From: a virus | Virus record (IMG/VR): IMGVR_UViG_3300020595_000096 | Coordinates: 1-35,738 of that record | Reading direction: 5' to 3' (one strand) | Length of the DNA: 35,738 nucleotides | Shown: piece by piece, positions 1 to 8,364 of the stretch | Layout: every line of letters starts with the position of its first letter | Numbering within the stretch: the stretch's first letter is position 1 | The notes under the pieces: generated by a model | What the model was told of the DNA's origin: nothing | Databases searched by the model: none | Seen by the model: the letters and a program-made list of their open reading frames with translations, nothing else | Position numbers and translations under genes: made by a program

Positions 1-1802
1 ACTTCGCCTTTTGTAACGTCTAGGTTGTTAAGTATCGTAACTGCATTACCTGATACATCATAAAGAGAACAAGTATAAGTTGTAGCATACAATGATATTT
101 CTAAATCATAAAATGTATTTTCTCTAACACTTGTAGAACCCATTACTGAACCTGTAGCATCATAAATCTTAACTTTACCATTATTATGTGTAAATGTTCC
201 GCCAGTATTGTTCCAAGCGTGACTGGAAGTTTCAGCAGTAATAGTAGTAGTTCCGCTTGTTGCACGGTATGTTCCTCCACTTGCTATTTCAAGAGTTCCA
301 AACTCAAAAGCTCCTGTATTTGTATTTCTAACGCCTAAAATAGAATGATTATTAACTGTTACCTTTCCATCTACTGTTAAAGGAGCAGCAGCATAATTAG
401 TATCAACGTTACAAGTGTTAGTTCCGTTACCAGTAAGCGTTAAATTACCTTTAACAACATCACCACCTACAAACTGTAAACTAGAAGCGCTGCCTGTTCC
501 TGACTCTGATTGTGTTACAAGAATATTGTTAAGTTGAGTTCCTTGAAGAGATTTAACATCCATAACTGTTGAACCACTTTCGGCAGTGATAGCAAATGTT
601 ACAGTTCCGCTATTATGATTACATTCTGCTTGATTATCTAATCTAAACACATAACCACTTTTTTCTGGGCCTCTTACGGTAAAAGAACCCGAAGCATCTG
701 GTAAATTTAATTCTGAAAAACCTGTGCCATTAGAACCTGCCGCTATCTGACAATACACAGAACCTACAATTACAGTAGATGAATTACAAACCAACTCGCC
801 AGCATCTAAAATAAGAAGATGTCCATTAGAACCATCACCACCATCAACACCTGTACCTACTGTAAGTGCATAATTACCACTGCCTGATGTACTTAATGTT
901 CCTGCTGTAATTGTCAAATTACCTGCTACTGTCGTAGCACTGTTAGTAGTTATATTTGCACTTGCGTGATTTAAAATTAAATTGTTAAGTGCAAGAGTGC
1001 CGCTAGTTTTTTCAAAGAATGACACTCCAGCAAAAGTAACTGTTACTGTACCACTACCGTGTGCAAATGTACCATTAGCAGCTACAAACAGATTATAATT
1101 ATCTGAAGCACTTTCTGCATCTAATGTAGTAATTTCACTCGTCAAAGTACATTTTGCATTACTGTTGTTTTTAACATCTATACTTCCTATTGTATGAGTT
1201 CCACTACCTCCAGTAAAAGTACCGCCTTGATTTACAACTAAAGCAAAAGAGCTAGTTCTTCCAGAACCTAAACTTATTGTTGAAGAACCACAAGTTAATG
1301 TTGCTTGGTCTTCTGCACCACTTGCTGGCCCTATGTCTGTTCTTCCTGCTACTGTAAGTATATTTCCATTAGCATTAAAATTTCCTGCGGTTATTGTAAG
1401 GTTTCCTGACAATACACAACTATTTTCTGAATTAAGAACACAACTTGCATGATTTACAGTTAAATGTCTAACGTTACCTGCTGTTGCATTAAAATCTACT
1501 GAAGCTGTTGATGCGGTTGTTATTGTTATATTTGTAGTTGTCCCAATTATATCACCATCTATATCTACTGCAAAACCAGCACCGTTTTCACCTACTACAG
1601 TAAGTGTTTCAGCGTTGCCGTTAAAATCTCCTCCAGCTTGTACTACAAAAGATTTAACAGACCTACTACCGTCAAGTACGCAATCGTTTGATACGTTTGC
1701 AATTATTACATCATCAGATGAAGTTGGTACTGAACCTGTGTCCCAGTTTGCTGGCGTTCCGTAATCGGTATCTGTGGAACCATCCCACGTTACTACAGCC
1801 AT
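1..1802 (-). CDS. Beta-strand-repeat adhesin, main part (continues at 35609-35738)
   Basis: The frame opens with ATG at 1802, preceded by GAGGTGG, and stays open to base 1. Joined to 35738-35609 it gives 643 residues. The N-terminus (TWDGSTDTDYGTPANWD, then SVPTSSDDVII) resembles the start of secreted beta-solenoid proteins. The rest is Ser/Thr/Asn/Gly-rich short strands of the type GNLTITAG and FTHNNGKVKI. The protein downstream (31518-35609) contains matching pieces such as FTHNNG and NTFYNL, so the two share repeat modules. No signal peptide or membrane segment is visible. A tail fibre or host-recognition role is inferred from the repeats and position; no enzymatic motif was found. Confidence 0.8.
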   Translation of the reverse strand, partial: MAVVTWDGSTDTDYGTPANWDTGSVPTSSDDVIIANVSNDCVLDGSRSVKSFVVQAGGDFNGNAETLTVVGENGAGFAVDIDGDIIGTTTNITITTASTASVDFNATAGNVRHLTVNHASCVLNSENSCVLSGNLTITAGNFNANGNILTVAGRTDIGPASGAEDQATLTCGSSTISLGSGRTSSFALVVNQGGTFTGGSGTHTIGSIDVKNNSNAKCTLTSEITTLDAESASDNYNLFVAANGTFAHGSGTVTVTFAGVSFFEKTSGTLALNNLILNHASANITTNSATTVAGNLTITAGTLSTSGSGNYALTVGTGVDGGDGSNGHLLILDAGELVCNSSTVIVGSVYCQIAAGSNGTGFSELNLPDASGSFTVRGPEKSGYVFRLDNQAECNHNSGTVTFAITAESGSTVMDVKSLQGTQLNNILVTQSESGTGSASSLQFVGGDVVKGNLTLTGNGTNTCNVDTNYAAAPLTVDGKVTVNNHSILGVRNTNTGAFEFGTLEIASGGTYRATSGTTTITAETSSHAWNNTGGTFTHNNGKVKIYDATGSVMGSTSVRENTFYDLEISLYATTYTCSLYDVSGNAVTILNNLDVTKGE

Positions 1803-1852
1803 TAGGCCACCTCACTTACGAAGACAATTTCAGAGTATATAGGAGAAGCCAT
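1802..1852 (-). CDS. 16-codon mini-ORF before the adhesin gene
   Basis: A frame of 16 codons (MASPIYSEIVFVSEVA) lies between the 136-residue gene and the adhesin. Its TAA overlaps the adhesin ATG as TAATG, the same coupling used by genuine neighbours in this genome. A TATA-like sequence (1833-1843) lies inside it, so the stretch may be promoter and leader rather than a gene. Function unknown. Confidence 0.3.
   Translation of the reverse strand: MASPIYSEIVFVSEVA
1833..1843 (-). promoter_or_regulatory. Possible TATA box for the adhesin genes
   Basis: On the minus strand it reads CCTATATACTC, centred about 36 bases upstream of the adhesin ATG at 1802. It resembles the TATATAC-type boxes at 4258 and 5653. 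It lies within a 16-codon ORF, so its use is uncertain. Confidence 0.35.
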
Positions 1853-1855
1853 TCA

Positions 1856-2266
1856 CTAAATGGTCCCCTGTAAGAATACTTTACAATCACCAGCAGTTAT
1901 AACAGTAGTTGAAGTACCGTCTGTTGCTTTTACAGTTACTGCAATGTGTCTCAAACCTGTCGTAGATATAGACTTCATAGCACCTGAACTTGCTGCTACT
2001 ACTATATCATCTCCTATCTGTACCCATTTACTGTTTGTCACTGGTAAAGCTTCTGCTGCATCAAACAAAGAACCCCATACTTGACAAGTAAGCCCTCCAT
2101 TCTCATCGTTAGACAATACTTGTATTGAAGCTCTTTCGTAAGCCTCTATATCTACACCATCTATAAGTGCCACATATGTAGCGCCACTCAAAGTGGTTGC
2201 ATCATTCTCTATAAGTAAAGTCTTAAGTGAACTGCTTATTCGTTTTTTTGTTAGTGTATTCGCCAT
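1856..2266 (-). CDS. Small beta-rich structural protein (decoration or tail candidate)
   Basis: 136 residues with alternating hydrophobic and small polar residues and no catalytic motif (e.g. SIQVLSNDENGG, RHIAVTVKATDG). The start overlaps the stop of the upstream basic protein as TAATG. Its place between the capsid genes and the adhesins, and its beta-strand composition, suggest a virion component such as a head decoration or fibre-base protein. I do not recognise the family; the role is inferred from position. Confidence 0.75.
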   Translation of the reverse strand: MANTLTKKRISSSLKTLLIENDATTLSGATYVALIDGVDIEAYERASIQVLSNDENGGLTCQVWGSLFDAAEALPVTNSKWVQIGDDIVVAASSGAMKSISTTGLRHIAVTVKATDGTSTTVITAGDCKVFLQGTI

Positions 2267-2571
2267 TACTTAGCTTTCCCCTTAGCCTTCTTAAGACCCT
2301 TGGGCTTTTTAAGTGCTGCGTCTACTTTCTTTTGGGTTTTGCTTCGAGAAGCTTTGCTGCGAGTTCTAACCCCTGCGCCGACCTTCTTAGCCCCAACTTC
2401 AGTTTGGACTTCAAAGACGTCTGATTGGGTAAGTAACCTTTTACAAAACTCTTTGTATCTTTTGTCATTTTCGTCAAACGTGTGGACTTCACCGGGGTGG
2501 AACGCAATACTGCGCCCACCGTCAGTCCTAACATGAGTAGGCTTATGTCCTTTGTACCTAATCGTAACCAT
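2266..2571 (-). CDS. Small protein with very basic C-terminal tail
   Basis: 101 residues. The first 60 look folded (MVTIRYKGHKPTHVRTDGG, a beta-strand start). The last 40 are Lys/Arg/Ala-rich (KKPKGLKKAKGKAK) and probably disordered and nucleic-acid binding. It lies directly after the major capsid gene. In head-tail viruses this slot often holds decoration or head-completion proteins, but that is only positional. The overlapping 85-codon frame at 2322-2579 is a shadow of it. Confidence 0.75.
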   Translation of the reverse strand: MVTIRYKGHKPTHVRTDGGRSIAFHPGEVHTFDENDKRYKEFCKRLLTQSDVFEVQTEVGAKKVGAGVRTRSKASRSKTQKKVDAALKKPKGLKKAKGKAK

Positions 2572-2587
2572 GTAATCATAGCTCCGA

Positions 2588-3736
2588 TTATGCTACTTTC
2601 AAGTCAGTAATTAGTCCTTGTGTATTGAACTTAGTTGCAATTAACTCACCAGCAGTCATGAATGCGTAGTTACGCTTCAATGCTTGCACGTTTGCCAAAT
2701 CTTCTTGAGCCAAGAAAGTGGTTGGTGCTGCAATCTTCATGTACAAGTGTTCTAAATCTAACAACATAATTGGACCCATTGAGGTTCCACCAGATTGGTC
2801 AGTCATTGCTGTAGCCAAATGTTGTGTTGCGTAGATTGGTATGCTGTCATAGTATCCCATGCGTCCATCTAGGTTCATTCCCGGTTCTGAAGAGACTCCG
2901 TTTGTTCCTTTAGGTGCTTGTGATTCTAATGCCATTCTCCATGTTGCATTTGAACTTCCTGCTGTAATTAATTGTTTTAATTCAGTCAACTGTGTGTGAC
3001 CCATTAATAAAATTAAATTGTCGTAGGATGCGCCATTTTCGATTGCATTTTGAATAGTTGCGTCAAGAATATCTAAACTTAATACTCTGTTTGTTCCACC
3101 AGCTCCGTCAACAAAACCATCAGCCCATGTTGCTCCATCTCCTCTTGCACCCATGTCGTAAATATCGACTTCTGCTGCTACAGTTCCTGAACGAGCTGCT
3201 ACTTGAGCGTGGTTTGCACATACACGAGTTAATGTTTCAAAGTTGTTTCCTGCTGCTCCTCCTGCGTAATCTGTAGTTAGCATTGCGTCAATGTAGAAAG
3301 CGTGTGCTTCTGCTGCTTGCGCTCTTAGGAAAGTTGCTAGGCCTTTTACTCCGTCATCTGCTTCAGCTAAGATAGCTGCTCTTGTAGAGACAGTGTAAGG
3401 ACTTACAATTTCTTTGATGGTTGCAGTTACTTCTGCAAGGTCTGGTACATCAGATGTTCCAAATGCTCCACCTTCTGCTACTCCAGTATTGCTACCAGTT
3501 ACAGTTCGAGCTGTTAATACTCTCCATCCAGATTGTGTCCAGCCTTCTTTTCTCAAAAGCTTGAATACATCAGATTTTGTGTTTAGCTGATTGAAAACAG
3601 ATGCACCATACATTGTGTTAAAGTATGCGCCGTCGCCTGTTGTCAAATCATCTTTCTTTATGCCGTATCTTGCTGAGATATCTAAACCGCCTTTGTAGTA
3701 AGCGTTGACGTAATCTTCAAAACTCATTCCAGCCAT
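2588..3736 (-). CDS. Major capsid protein (HK97-fold, probable)
   Basis: 382 residues, within the usual range for HK97-type capsid subunits. The N-terminal part is charged (MAGMSFEDYVNAYYKGGLD). The middle, with KEIVSPYTVSTRAAILAEAD, looks like the P-domain/spine-helix region in which many such proteins switch to 'T.E' segments, and the C-terminus ends in ELIATKFNTQG. It follows the portal, protease and scaffold-like genes, which is the standard order. A strong ribosome site (GGAGG) lies 8 bases before the ATG and overlaps the end of the upstream gene. The fold is inferred; I see no signature that alone proves it. Confidence 0.85.
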   Translation of the reverse strand: MAGMSFEDYVNAYYKGGLDISARYGIKKDDLTTGDGAYFNTMYGASVFNQLNTKSDVFKLLRKEGWTQSGWRVLTARTVTGSNTGVAEGGAFGTSDVPDLAEVTATIKEIVSPYTVSTRAAILAEADDGVKGLATFLRAQAAEAHAFYIDAMLTTDYAGGAAGNNFETLTRVCANHAQVAARSGTVAAEVDIYDMGARGDGATWADGFVDGAGGTNRVLSLDILDATIQNAIENGASYDNLILLMGHTQLTELKQLITAGSSNATWRMALESQAPKGTNGVSSEPGMNLDGRMGYYDSIPIYATQHLATAMTDQSGGTSMGPIMLLDLEHLYMKIAAPTTFLAQEDLANVQALKRNYAFMTAGELIATKFNTQGLITDLKVA

Positions 3737-3737
3737 T

Positions 3738-4232
3738 CTAGAAACCTCCTATTATGTTTTTGTTTTCTGCCATTCTGTCTATCTCCTCAAGGGATTTTGA
3801 TACATTCAAGAAATTAATTTCCTTTTGTTCTTCAGCTTTTGGAGCTGGAGCAGGAGTTGCTTTCTTGCCTGTATAAACGTTAATTCCATGTTTCTTCAAG
3901 GTTGCTAAAGATTTTTCTAGGTCGTCAAGTTTAGTAGATTTCTCTTCTTCTTTCTCTTCTTCCATCATCTTTTCTTCTTCTTCTTCCTCTTCTTCAGGTT
4001 CTTCTTCCTCTTCTTCCTCGTCTTCTTCGGCTTTCTCTTCGCCCATATCTTCAAGGTACGCGAGTACTTCTTTTAGCTTAGCAAGGGTGGTTTCCATATC
4101 TTTCATAAGTGCCTCTTCCTTACCAAGTTCAACTGGCTCTTCTAATCCAGCAGCTAATTCTACTTCCTCTGTTGCGACGATTATTTCGTCTTCAGATTTC
4201 GCATGATTGCCACCACAAGTGCATTCTGTCAT
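3738..4232 (-). CDS. Acidic scaffold-like protein
   Basis: 164 residues with a dense Glu/Asp run at about 66-100 flanked by predicted helices (METTLAKLKEVLAYLEDMGE and LDDLEKSLATLKKHG). An N-terminal Cys/His patch (CTCGGNH) is present. The acidic coiled-coil make-up and the position between protease and major capsid gene fit a scaffolding protein, though the end of an upstream gene can also serve as scaffold. The ATG lies about 26 bases from a TATA box, so the transcript is probably leaderless. Confidence 0.75.
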   Translation of the reverse strand: MTECTCGGNHAKSEDEIIVATEEVELAAGLEEPVELGKEEALMKDMETTLAKLKEVLAYLEDMGEEKAEEDEEEEEEEPEEEEEEEEKMMEEEKEEEKSTKLDDLEKSLATLKKHGINVYTGKKATPAPAPKAEEQKEINFLNVSKSLEEIDRMAENKNIIGGF

Positions 4233-4253
4233 GTATATACACTGACCAAAAGG

Positions 4254-4285
4254 GTATATAAGTAATCTAAACTTTCCGGAAACTA
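4254..4285 (-). promoter_or_regulatory. Late promoter copy A: TTTCCGGAAA palindrome plus TATA box
   Basis: This 32-base block is repeated at 5649-5680 with one mismatch. On the minus strand it starts at the TAG stop of the protease gene, then has TTTCCGGAAA (4273-4282), GTTTAGATTA and TTATATAC. The ATG of the scaffold-like gene lies 26 bases from the TATA centre. A second TATA-like string overlaps the start codon. Confidence 0.85.
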
Positions 4286-5629
4286 CCTTTTTTTATTCCA
4301 AGAAGGTGTCTTTCCCCTTCTTAATCTTTCTTTAGGTTGCCATCCGCCACGAGCCATTGCATCTCTTAATGCTCTACCTGATTGATTACGAACTCTACTA
4401 GGACTCATCTTAGGACCGCGGCCAGTATACTTTCCGGGATTTCTCCACATCTCTGCGCAAAATGCCTCTGGGTCTCTTACACTTTGAAGGCCTTCGTAAT
4501 TTCTAAGTTTTAATGCATTCCTACGACAAGTTGTCATAAATGCTCTCATACCTCTTTGACTTCTTCCGGGAGCTTTACTAATTGCAATTCCTTTTTTTAC
4601 TGAACACTTTTTAATTCCTGCAATGTCCCAAATATGTTTGTCAATCTTTCCTAATATGTCGGTTACACTACTTGTACTCCACATCTTACATGACCAATAC
4701 CTTGCCTTATGTTTAGGTCCGGGACTATCACAGTTGTGTCTTGCTCTAAAGTTTCTACGTTTGTCAGGGCTATCACGCTTGATATCCATCTTAGGGTCTC
4801 CAAACTTTACTTGTACTGTATTACCTTTTTCGTTTTTTGCATAAACCCCAAACTTCTTGTTCTCACCGCTTAACCGAAAAGGCTTGTTTAATTCAACCTT
4901 CCTGCCTTGATACTCAGCTTTATTTATAATTCCAAGAATGTCATCAAGACTTTCATTCATTTTACTAAATCTTCTAGCTTGTATTGCTCGCTCTTGATTT
5001 ACTGCGCCTGCACGCGTAGAATGACAGCCCAATAATTTTCTATCTTTTTTAGCAAACAAACAATATTTCTTTCCCCTACGTGCTATTATTTTTTCTAACA
5101 TTCCCTCTACTTCATCTAGAGTTACTTGCTTTGTCAGTTTGATTGGTTCATCTGCTTTTGCTGCTGCTACTTCTGTAACAGTAGCTTCTGGATTAGCTGG
5201 CCTGTTGCCAACCCATGATACGGACCAGAGAGATAACTCGGAGATGTTGTTGTGGCAGACGTCTCCTTCGCAGACCTTCTCTTGTTTTTCGGCTTCCCCT
5301 CTAATAGAGGAGCCACCCTTGTCACCGTAAATCTTCATTTCATCCCACACCCTAGTATGCATAGGAAGCTTGTCGTGTATTCCTACACGGATTTTAATTT
5401 TACCATTTTTAACTTTGTATGCAAGAGGTAGCCCTACTGGCATCTCCTCATGCTTGTATGAATAAACCCCGTATTTCATATAGAAATCCATGGACTCTTT
5501 AATTGTGTCAGTTCCTATTTTATCGTTCTGTTTATCGACGATAGGAGAACTAATATACGTTTCTAAGATTCTTTCGTTATACCACTCTGGTCGATAGACC
5601 TGCCACTTAGTATCTTTAGCGTCTGCCAC
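4283..5629 (-). CDS. Prohead protease with long C-terminal extension
   Basis: 448 residues. Residues 1-150 look like an HK97-type (U35) prohead protease: a YKHEE segment near residue 59 supplies a candidate catalytic His, and ELSLWSVSWVGNRPANPEA near 132-150 supplies the candidate Ser strand and the typical PANPEA turn. The remaining 290 residues hold at least two other modules. One resembles a Cys/His-containing domain found in phage proteins (KFGDPKMDIKRD, then FRARHNCDSPGP, then YWSCKMW). Another is basic (MTTCRRNALKLRNYEG to the end). It is much longer than a plain protease of about 200 residues. It has its own promoter and starts about 24 bases from the TATA box. Confidence 0.82.
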   Translation of the reverse strand: MADAKDTKWQVYRPEWYNERILETYISSPIVDKQNDKIGTDTIKESMDFYMKYGVYSYKHEEMPVGLPLAYKVKNGKIKIRVGIHDKLPMHTRVWDEMKIYGDKGGSSIRGEAEKQEKVCEGDVCHNNISELSLWSVSWVGNRPANPEATVTEVAAAKADEPIKLTKQVTLDEVEGMLEKIIARRGKKYCLFAKKDRKLLGCHSTRAGAVNQERAIQARRFSKMNESLDDILGIINKAEYQGRKVELNKPFRLSGENKKFGVYAKNEKGNTVQVKFGDPKMDIKRDSPDKRRNFRARHNCDSPGPKHKARYWSCKMWSTSSVTDILGKIDKHIWDIAGIKKCSVKKGIAISKAPGRSQRGMRAFMTTCRRNALKLRNYEGLQSVRDPEAFCAEMWRNPGKYTGRGPKMSPSRVRNQSGRALRDAMARGGWQPKERLRRGKTPSWNKKR

Positions 5630-5648
5630 AGCCTAAGATTGACTACGT

Positions 5649-5680
5649 GTATATAAATAATCTAAACTTTCCGGAAACTA
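5649..5680 (-). promoter_or_regulatory. Late promoter copy B: TTTCCGGAAA palindrome plus TATA box
   Basis: Second copy of the 32-base block at 4254-4285. It also begins exactly at the TAG of the preceding gene and ends at the TATA box. The protease ATG (5629) is about 24 bases from the box centre, a leaderless arrangement typical of archaea. Confidence 0.85.
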
Positions 5681-6175
5681 ATAAGTTCCTGATGCAATAG
5701 CCTTGTTTTTTCTTTTTTGTGCTATAATAAATATTTCATTTTTAATATCTTCTTTGTGATAAAATAATGCACCCCATGAAAACATAGTAGCTTCTTGAAA
5801 TGGTTGATTTTGAAATATACCTCTAGCAACTACAAAAGGACTTTGATTATATTCTTTAGCGTATTGTTTTATAGTTTGTGAGTTCCAATTTGGAAATCTA
5901 CTAAATCCTCCTTTATCTATAATTTGAGCGGCTTTGTGATAGCTTTTAATTGCTAAATCGCCATCTTCATCAATAATTGTATAAATAGAATCTTTTAATT
6001 TTCCTGTAACATCATTTACTTTTCTACCAAGTAATTCTTTTGCAGTATTTTCAATTTCTACACGCCATTCTTCAAACGCTTCTTTAAATATTTTATCCCA
6101 GTTTTTTTGTTGTTTAAAAAAGTTAAGAGCTTTTTTAATATTATCAAAATTACGAAATTCTAAAGTTGCATTCAT
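5678..6175 (-). CDS. HK97 gp10-like protein (head-tail or tail completion candidate)
   Basis: 165 residues. The run ENTAKELLGRKVNDVTGKLK, followed by SYHKAAQIIDKGG and PFVVARGIF, recalls the gp10/tail-completion family, whose members have 'G.LK.SI', 'Y...ve.G' and a C-terminal 'pf..pA' pattern. Match judged by eye. It sits between the portal and protease genes, whereas this family is usually found just before the tail tube gene. It starts inside the 3' end of the zinc-ribbon gene (4-base overlap). It is more AT-rich than its neighbours. Confidence 0.6.
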   Translation of the reverse strand: MNATLEFRNFDNIKKALNFFKQQKNWDKIFKEAFEEWRVEIENTAKELLGRKVNDVTGKLKDSIYTIIDEDGDLAIKSYHKAAQIIDKGGFSRFPNWNSQTIKQYAKEYNQSPFVVARGIFQNQPFQEATMFSWGALFYHKEDIKNEIFIIAQKRKNKAIASGTY

Positions 6176-6405
6176 TTGTATGATGCTACTTCTTCAGGTG
6201 ATGCATCTCCGTACTTTTCTTTCCACTTACGATTTACTTCCTGTGCAGCCTTCTGCCTCATTAACATTCTACTATTCTTGTTGTACTGCTTCATGTGTTC
6301 TTCTTTGTTATTCCAAGCCCTGTCATGCTCACACTCTTGACAAAATCCGTTAGACATAATTCTAACTCGACTTTCTCCTGCCATACACTTCTTGCAACTC
6401 TTCAC
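6172..6405 (-). CDS. Small zinc-ribbon protein
   Basis: 77 residues. Two Cys pairs, CKKC (residues 4-7) and CQEC (22-25), separated by 14 residues form a probable zinc ribbon. A long basic helix follows (MKQYNKNSRMLMRQKAAQEV). The gene overlaps both the portal gene upstream and the gp10-like gene downstream by 4 bases, so it is co-translated with head genes. A nucleic-acid-binding or assembly role is possible; function unknown. Confidence 0.75.
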   Translation of the reverse strand: MKSCKKCMAGESRVRIMSNGFCQECEHDRAWNNKEEHMKQYNKNSRMLMRQKAAQEVNRKWKEKYGDASPEEVASYK

Positions 6406-7802
6406 GGTTTTAACGCCCCTACTTCTGGTTTAGCCTCATCTGGCATACTAACTTGTGGCTTGTCTGGAAGAACCAAATTACCATCCTTATCCAATGTAGC
6501 TTCTATTCCTACTTTATTTAATACTGTAATTATATTTGCTTTCTGTAACATATTAGCTAATGCTTGTTGCTCGTTCTTTACATTGATATCTGCAAACATT
6601 ACCTTCCATGTCTTGATTCCCATCAATTTCATTAATGGTTTTAAAAATCCCATTTCCAAACATTGTTGAGTTTCTAACACAGTTCTGTCAAAAAGAGATA
6701 TCTGTTCGCCTTCTGCATTCAACCCACCTACGCCTGCTGTACTTCCTGTTACGATTGGCATAACTCCATACGATGCGTTTATGTCGTTGTTAATGCGCTC
6801 CATGTAAGGTAAAGCCATCAACTCATCCATGTTAGGCATAACTGGCACAAACTTAGCCTGACCGCTTCCTGTACCTTCTCCCCTACTACTTATGATAGGA
6901 ACAAAGTTTGGATTGCGTCTTGTCTCTTCTGCAATGTATTCTCCCAACCTGTTAAGACTTTCTTCATCATGTCCGGGAATATCAAGAAAACCTTTAGGCG
7001 GTCTCTCTAATTTATAAATCTTATTTTGGAAGTTTTCAATGGCGAGCGCTGTTTCGATTTTCTTAGAAAGACCTATAATCGGCGACTGTCCATACAATCG
7101 AGCATTTGCACTGTATTTGTTAAAATGTATAATTTCATCACGAGCAAAAGGAATCTTGTCTTCATCCTGCCCCATATCATAAAAGTAAGCCATTGGCTCT
7201 GCTTCAAATCCACCTTCTCCTAATTCTCCTTTTGCTAAAGGTTCTCTAGTTATTATATCAAAATATTCATCATTTTTAAACTTACCATAATCATCTACAT
7301 GAAATCTCATTTGCTTTGCATCCTCTACCCAAAGCTCTTTGACTATCTTATCTTCACTACCCTGAATCCTATCGTATACAATACTTACCCAACAATCGTC
7401 AAATACTTCTACTTGTCGTATCATTGCTTTGAAAAATTCACTTGCCGTAATGTCTGCATTACCGCCACTTGGATTTCTAAGAAGAAGTTCTAACATCTTC
7501 CTTTCTTCCTTATCACCTGTATCTCCAACGGCGTGATACTCCCATCCCTTCGCCACGGATTGAGAAGCTATTCGAGTGATTACGGTTCTGAGATGAGAAT
7601 ACCTGTCAGCTAATTGTTCTAAATAATTCTGGTCTACTGGTGGAAGAATATCTGCCTTAAACGCACGGTTGCTGCCTGCCGTACCATAAGCAGGAGTTCT
7701 TGCATCTTTCAATACACTAGCAGTGTTTCTCTCTATCAAATCCTCTAACGCGGAACGCTTCCGCACTGGCTTGCGCCCTAAAATTCTATCGTACCATGCC
7801 AA
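6402..7802 (-). CDS. Portal protein
   Basis: 466 residues, normal for portal proteins. Recognisable stretches include VITRIASQSVAKGWEYH near residue 76 (the usual 'R...i...va...w' start of the stem/wing), the ARDEIIHF region followed by a YGQSPI turn, and a C-terminal segment around VTGSTAGVGGLNAEGEQ corresponding to the portal loop before the crown. It lies between the large terminase block and the protease/capsid genes, the standard position. It would form the dodecameric DNA channel at one capsid vertex. Confidence 0.88.
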   Translation of the reverse strand: MAWYDRILGRKPVRKRSALEDLIERNTASVLKDARTPAYGTAGSNRAFKADILPPVDQNYLEQLADRYSHLRTVITRIASQSVAKGWEYHAVGDTGDKEERKMLELLLRNPSGGNADITASEFFKAMIRQVEVFDDCWVSIVYDRIQGSEDKIVKELWVEDAKQMRFHVDDYGKFKNDEYFDIITREPLAKGELGEGGFEAEPMAYFYDMGQDEDKIPFARDEIIHFNKYSANARLYGQSPIIGLSKKIETALAIENFQNKIYKLERPPKGFLDIPGHDEESLNRLGEYIAEETRRNPNFVPIISSRGEGTGSGQAKFVPVMPNMDELMALPYMERINNDINASYGVMPIVTGSTAGVGGLNAEGEQISLFDRTVLETQQCLEMGFLKPLMKLMGIKTWKVMFADINVKNEQQALANMLQKANIITVLNKVGIEATLDKDGNLVLPDKPQVSMPDEAKPEVGALKP

Positions 7803-8181
7803 GTTGTATCGCCTCCAATGTTGTGTTTATCTTCTTAAGCCTTTCCTTTTTCTGAATTACATCTAGACTTGTCTTAAGTCTTTTACTCCAACTGTGACCT
7901 GAATTGCCACCCATCATCTTCCACATTATCAAACCCTTACTAGGATTCTTCTTGTTGTTAAAATTCTCAGCAGGTGGGTCCACTTTCTCGTGTCTCCTGT
8001 AATATGTATCAATTTTCACTGCCGTCTTGTATCCGATGTCTTTTTGATATCTTAATTTTCTGTTGATTGCTTTTGTAACCTTTCCACCACCATAGCCATG
8101 CATCTGTCGTAAATCTCTACCCTGTAATGCTTCCTTCTTTACTCCTTTAGGAACTCTGTATCTATCTCGCTTATCGCCCAT
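7786..8181 (-). CDS. Basic head-region protein with phage-type RHE...PSKG...GG domain
   Basis: 131 residues from the ATG preceded by GGGGAG. The order of elements DLRQMHGYGGGK, YYRRHEKVD, NPSKGLIMWKMMGG and SGHSWSKR recalls, from memory, a small domain widespread in phage structural proteins (pattern 'RHE.D ... PS.G.iaw..WGG..g..W'). Its function is not known to me. It overlaps the portal gene by 17 bases and follows the RHH gene, so it belongs to the head operon. The upstream start giving 136 codons lacks the ribosome site. Confidence 0.7.
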   Translation of the reverse strand: MGDKRDRYRVPKGVKKEALQGRDLRQMHGYGGGKVTKAINRKLRYQKDIGYKTAVKIDTYYRRHEKVDPPAENFNNKKNPSKGLIMWKMMGGNSGHSWSKRLKTSLDVIQKKERLKKINTTLEAIQLGMVR

Positions 8182-8320
8182 GATCTCCCCTAACATACTT
8201 TCTAAGCAGTGGTTCCACTAAGATGCCTGTGGGAACATTCTCCGCCTTAGCAATCTCTTTAAGGCTCTCTTTGGTAGCGTTACTGATTCCATAAATCTCC
8301 AACCTTGTTCTCTTTTTCAT
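8171..8320 (-). CDS. Ribbon-helix-helix DNA-binding protein
   Basis: 49 residues from the ATG at 8320. RTRLEIYGISNATKESLKEI fits the beta-strand plus first helix of an RHH fold, and AENVPTGILVEPLLRKYV fits the second helix. The length is typical of CopG-like repressors, which bind DNA as dimers. A TATA box at 8350-8360 makes it first gene of the portal operon. The frame extends 20 codons upstream, but that extension includes the TATA box, so I prefer the internal ATG. It may regulate head-gene transcription. Confidence 0.75.
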   Translation of the reverse strand: MKKRTRLEIYGISNATKESLKEIAKAENVPTGILVEPLLRKYVRGDHGR

Positions 8321-8349
8321 GTATGGTTGGATGTCTCGTATGTGCTTGA

Positions 8350-8360
8350 TGTATATAACC
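8350..8360 (-). promoter_or_regulatory. TATA box of the RHH-portal operon
   Basis: Minus strand GGTTATATACA, 30-40 bases upstream of the RHH start at 8320. The box overlaps the last codons of the terminase gene. Predicted transcript leader under 10 bases. Confidence 0.65.
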
Positions 8361-8364
8361 TTTT

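Noticed and set aside
3900-4040. Pure TTC/CTT-rich tract looking like a microsatellite
   Set aside because: It is explained by the Glu codons of the acidic scaffold-like protein on the minus strand.
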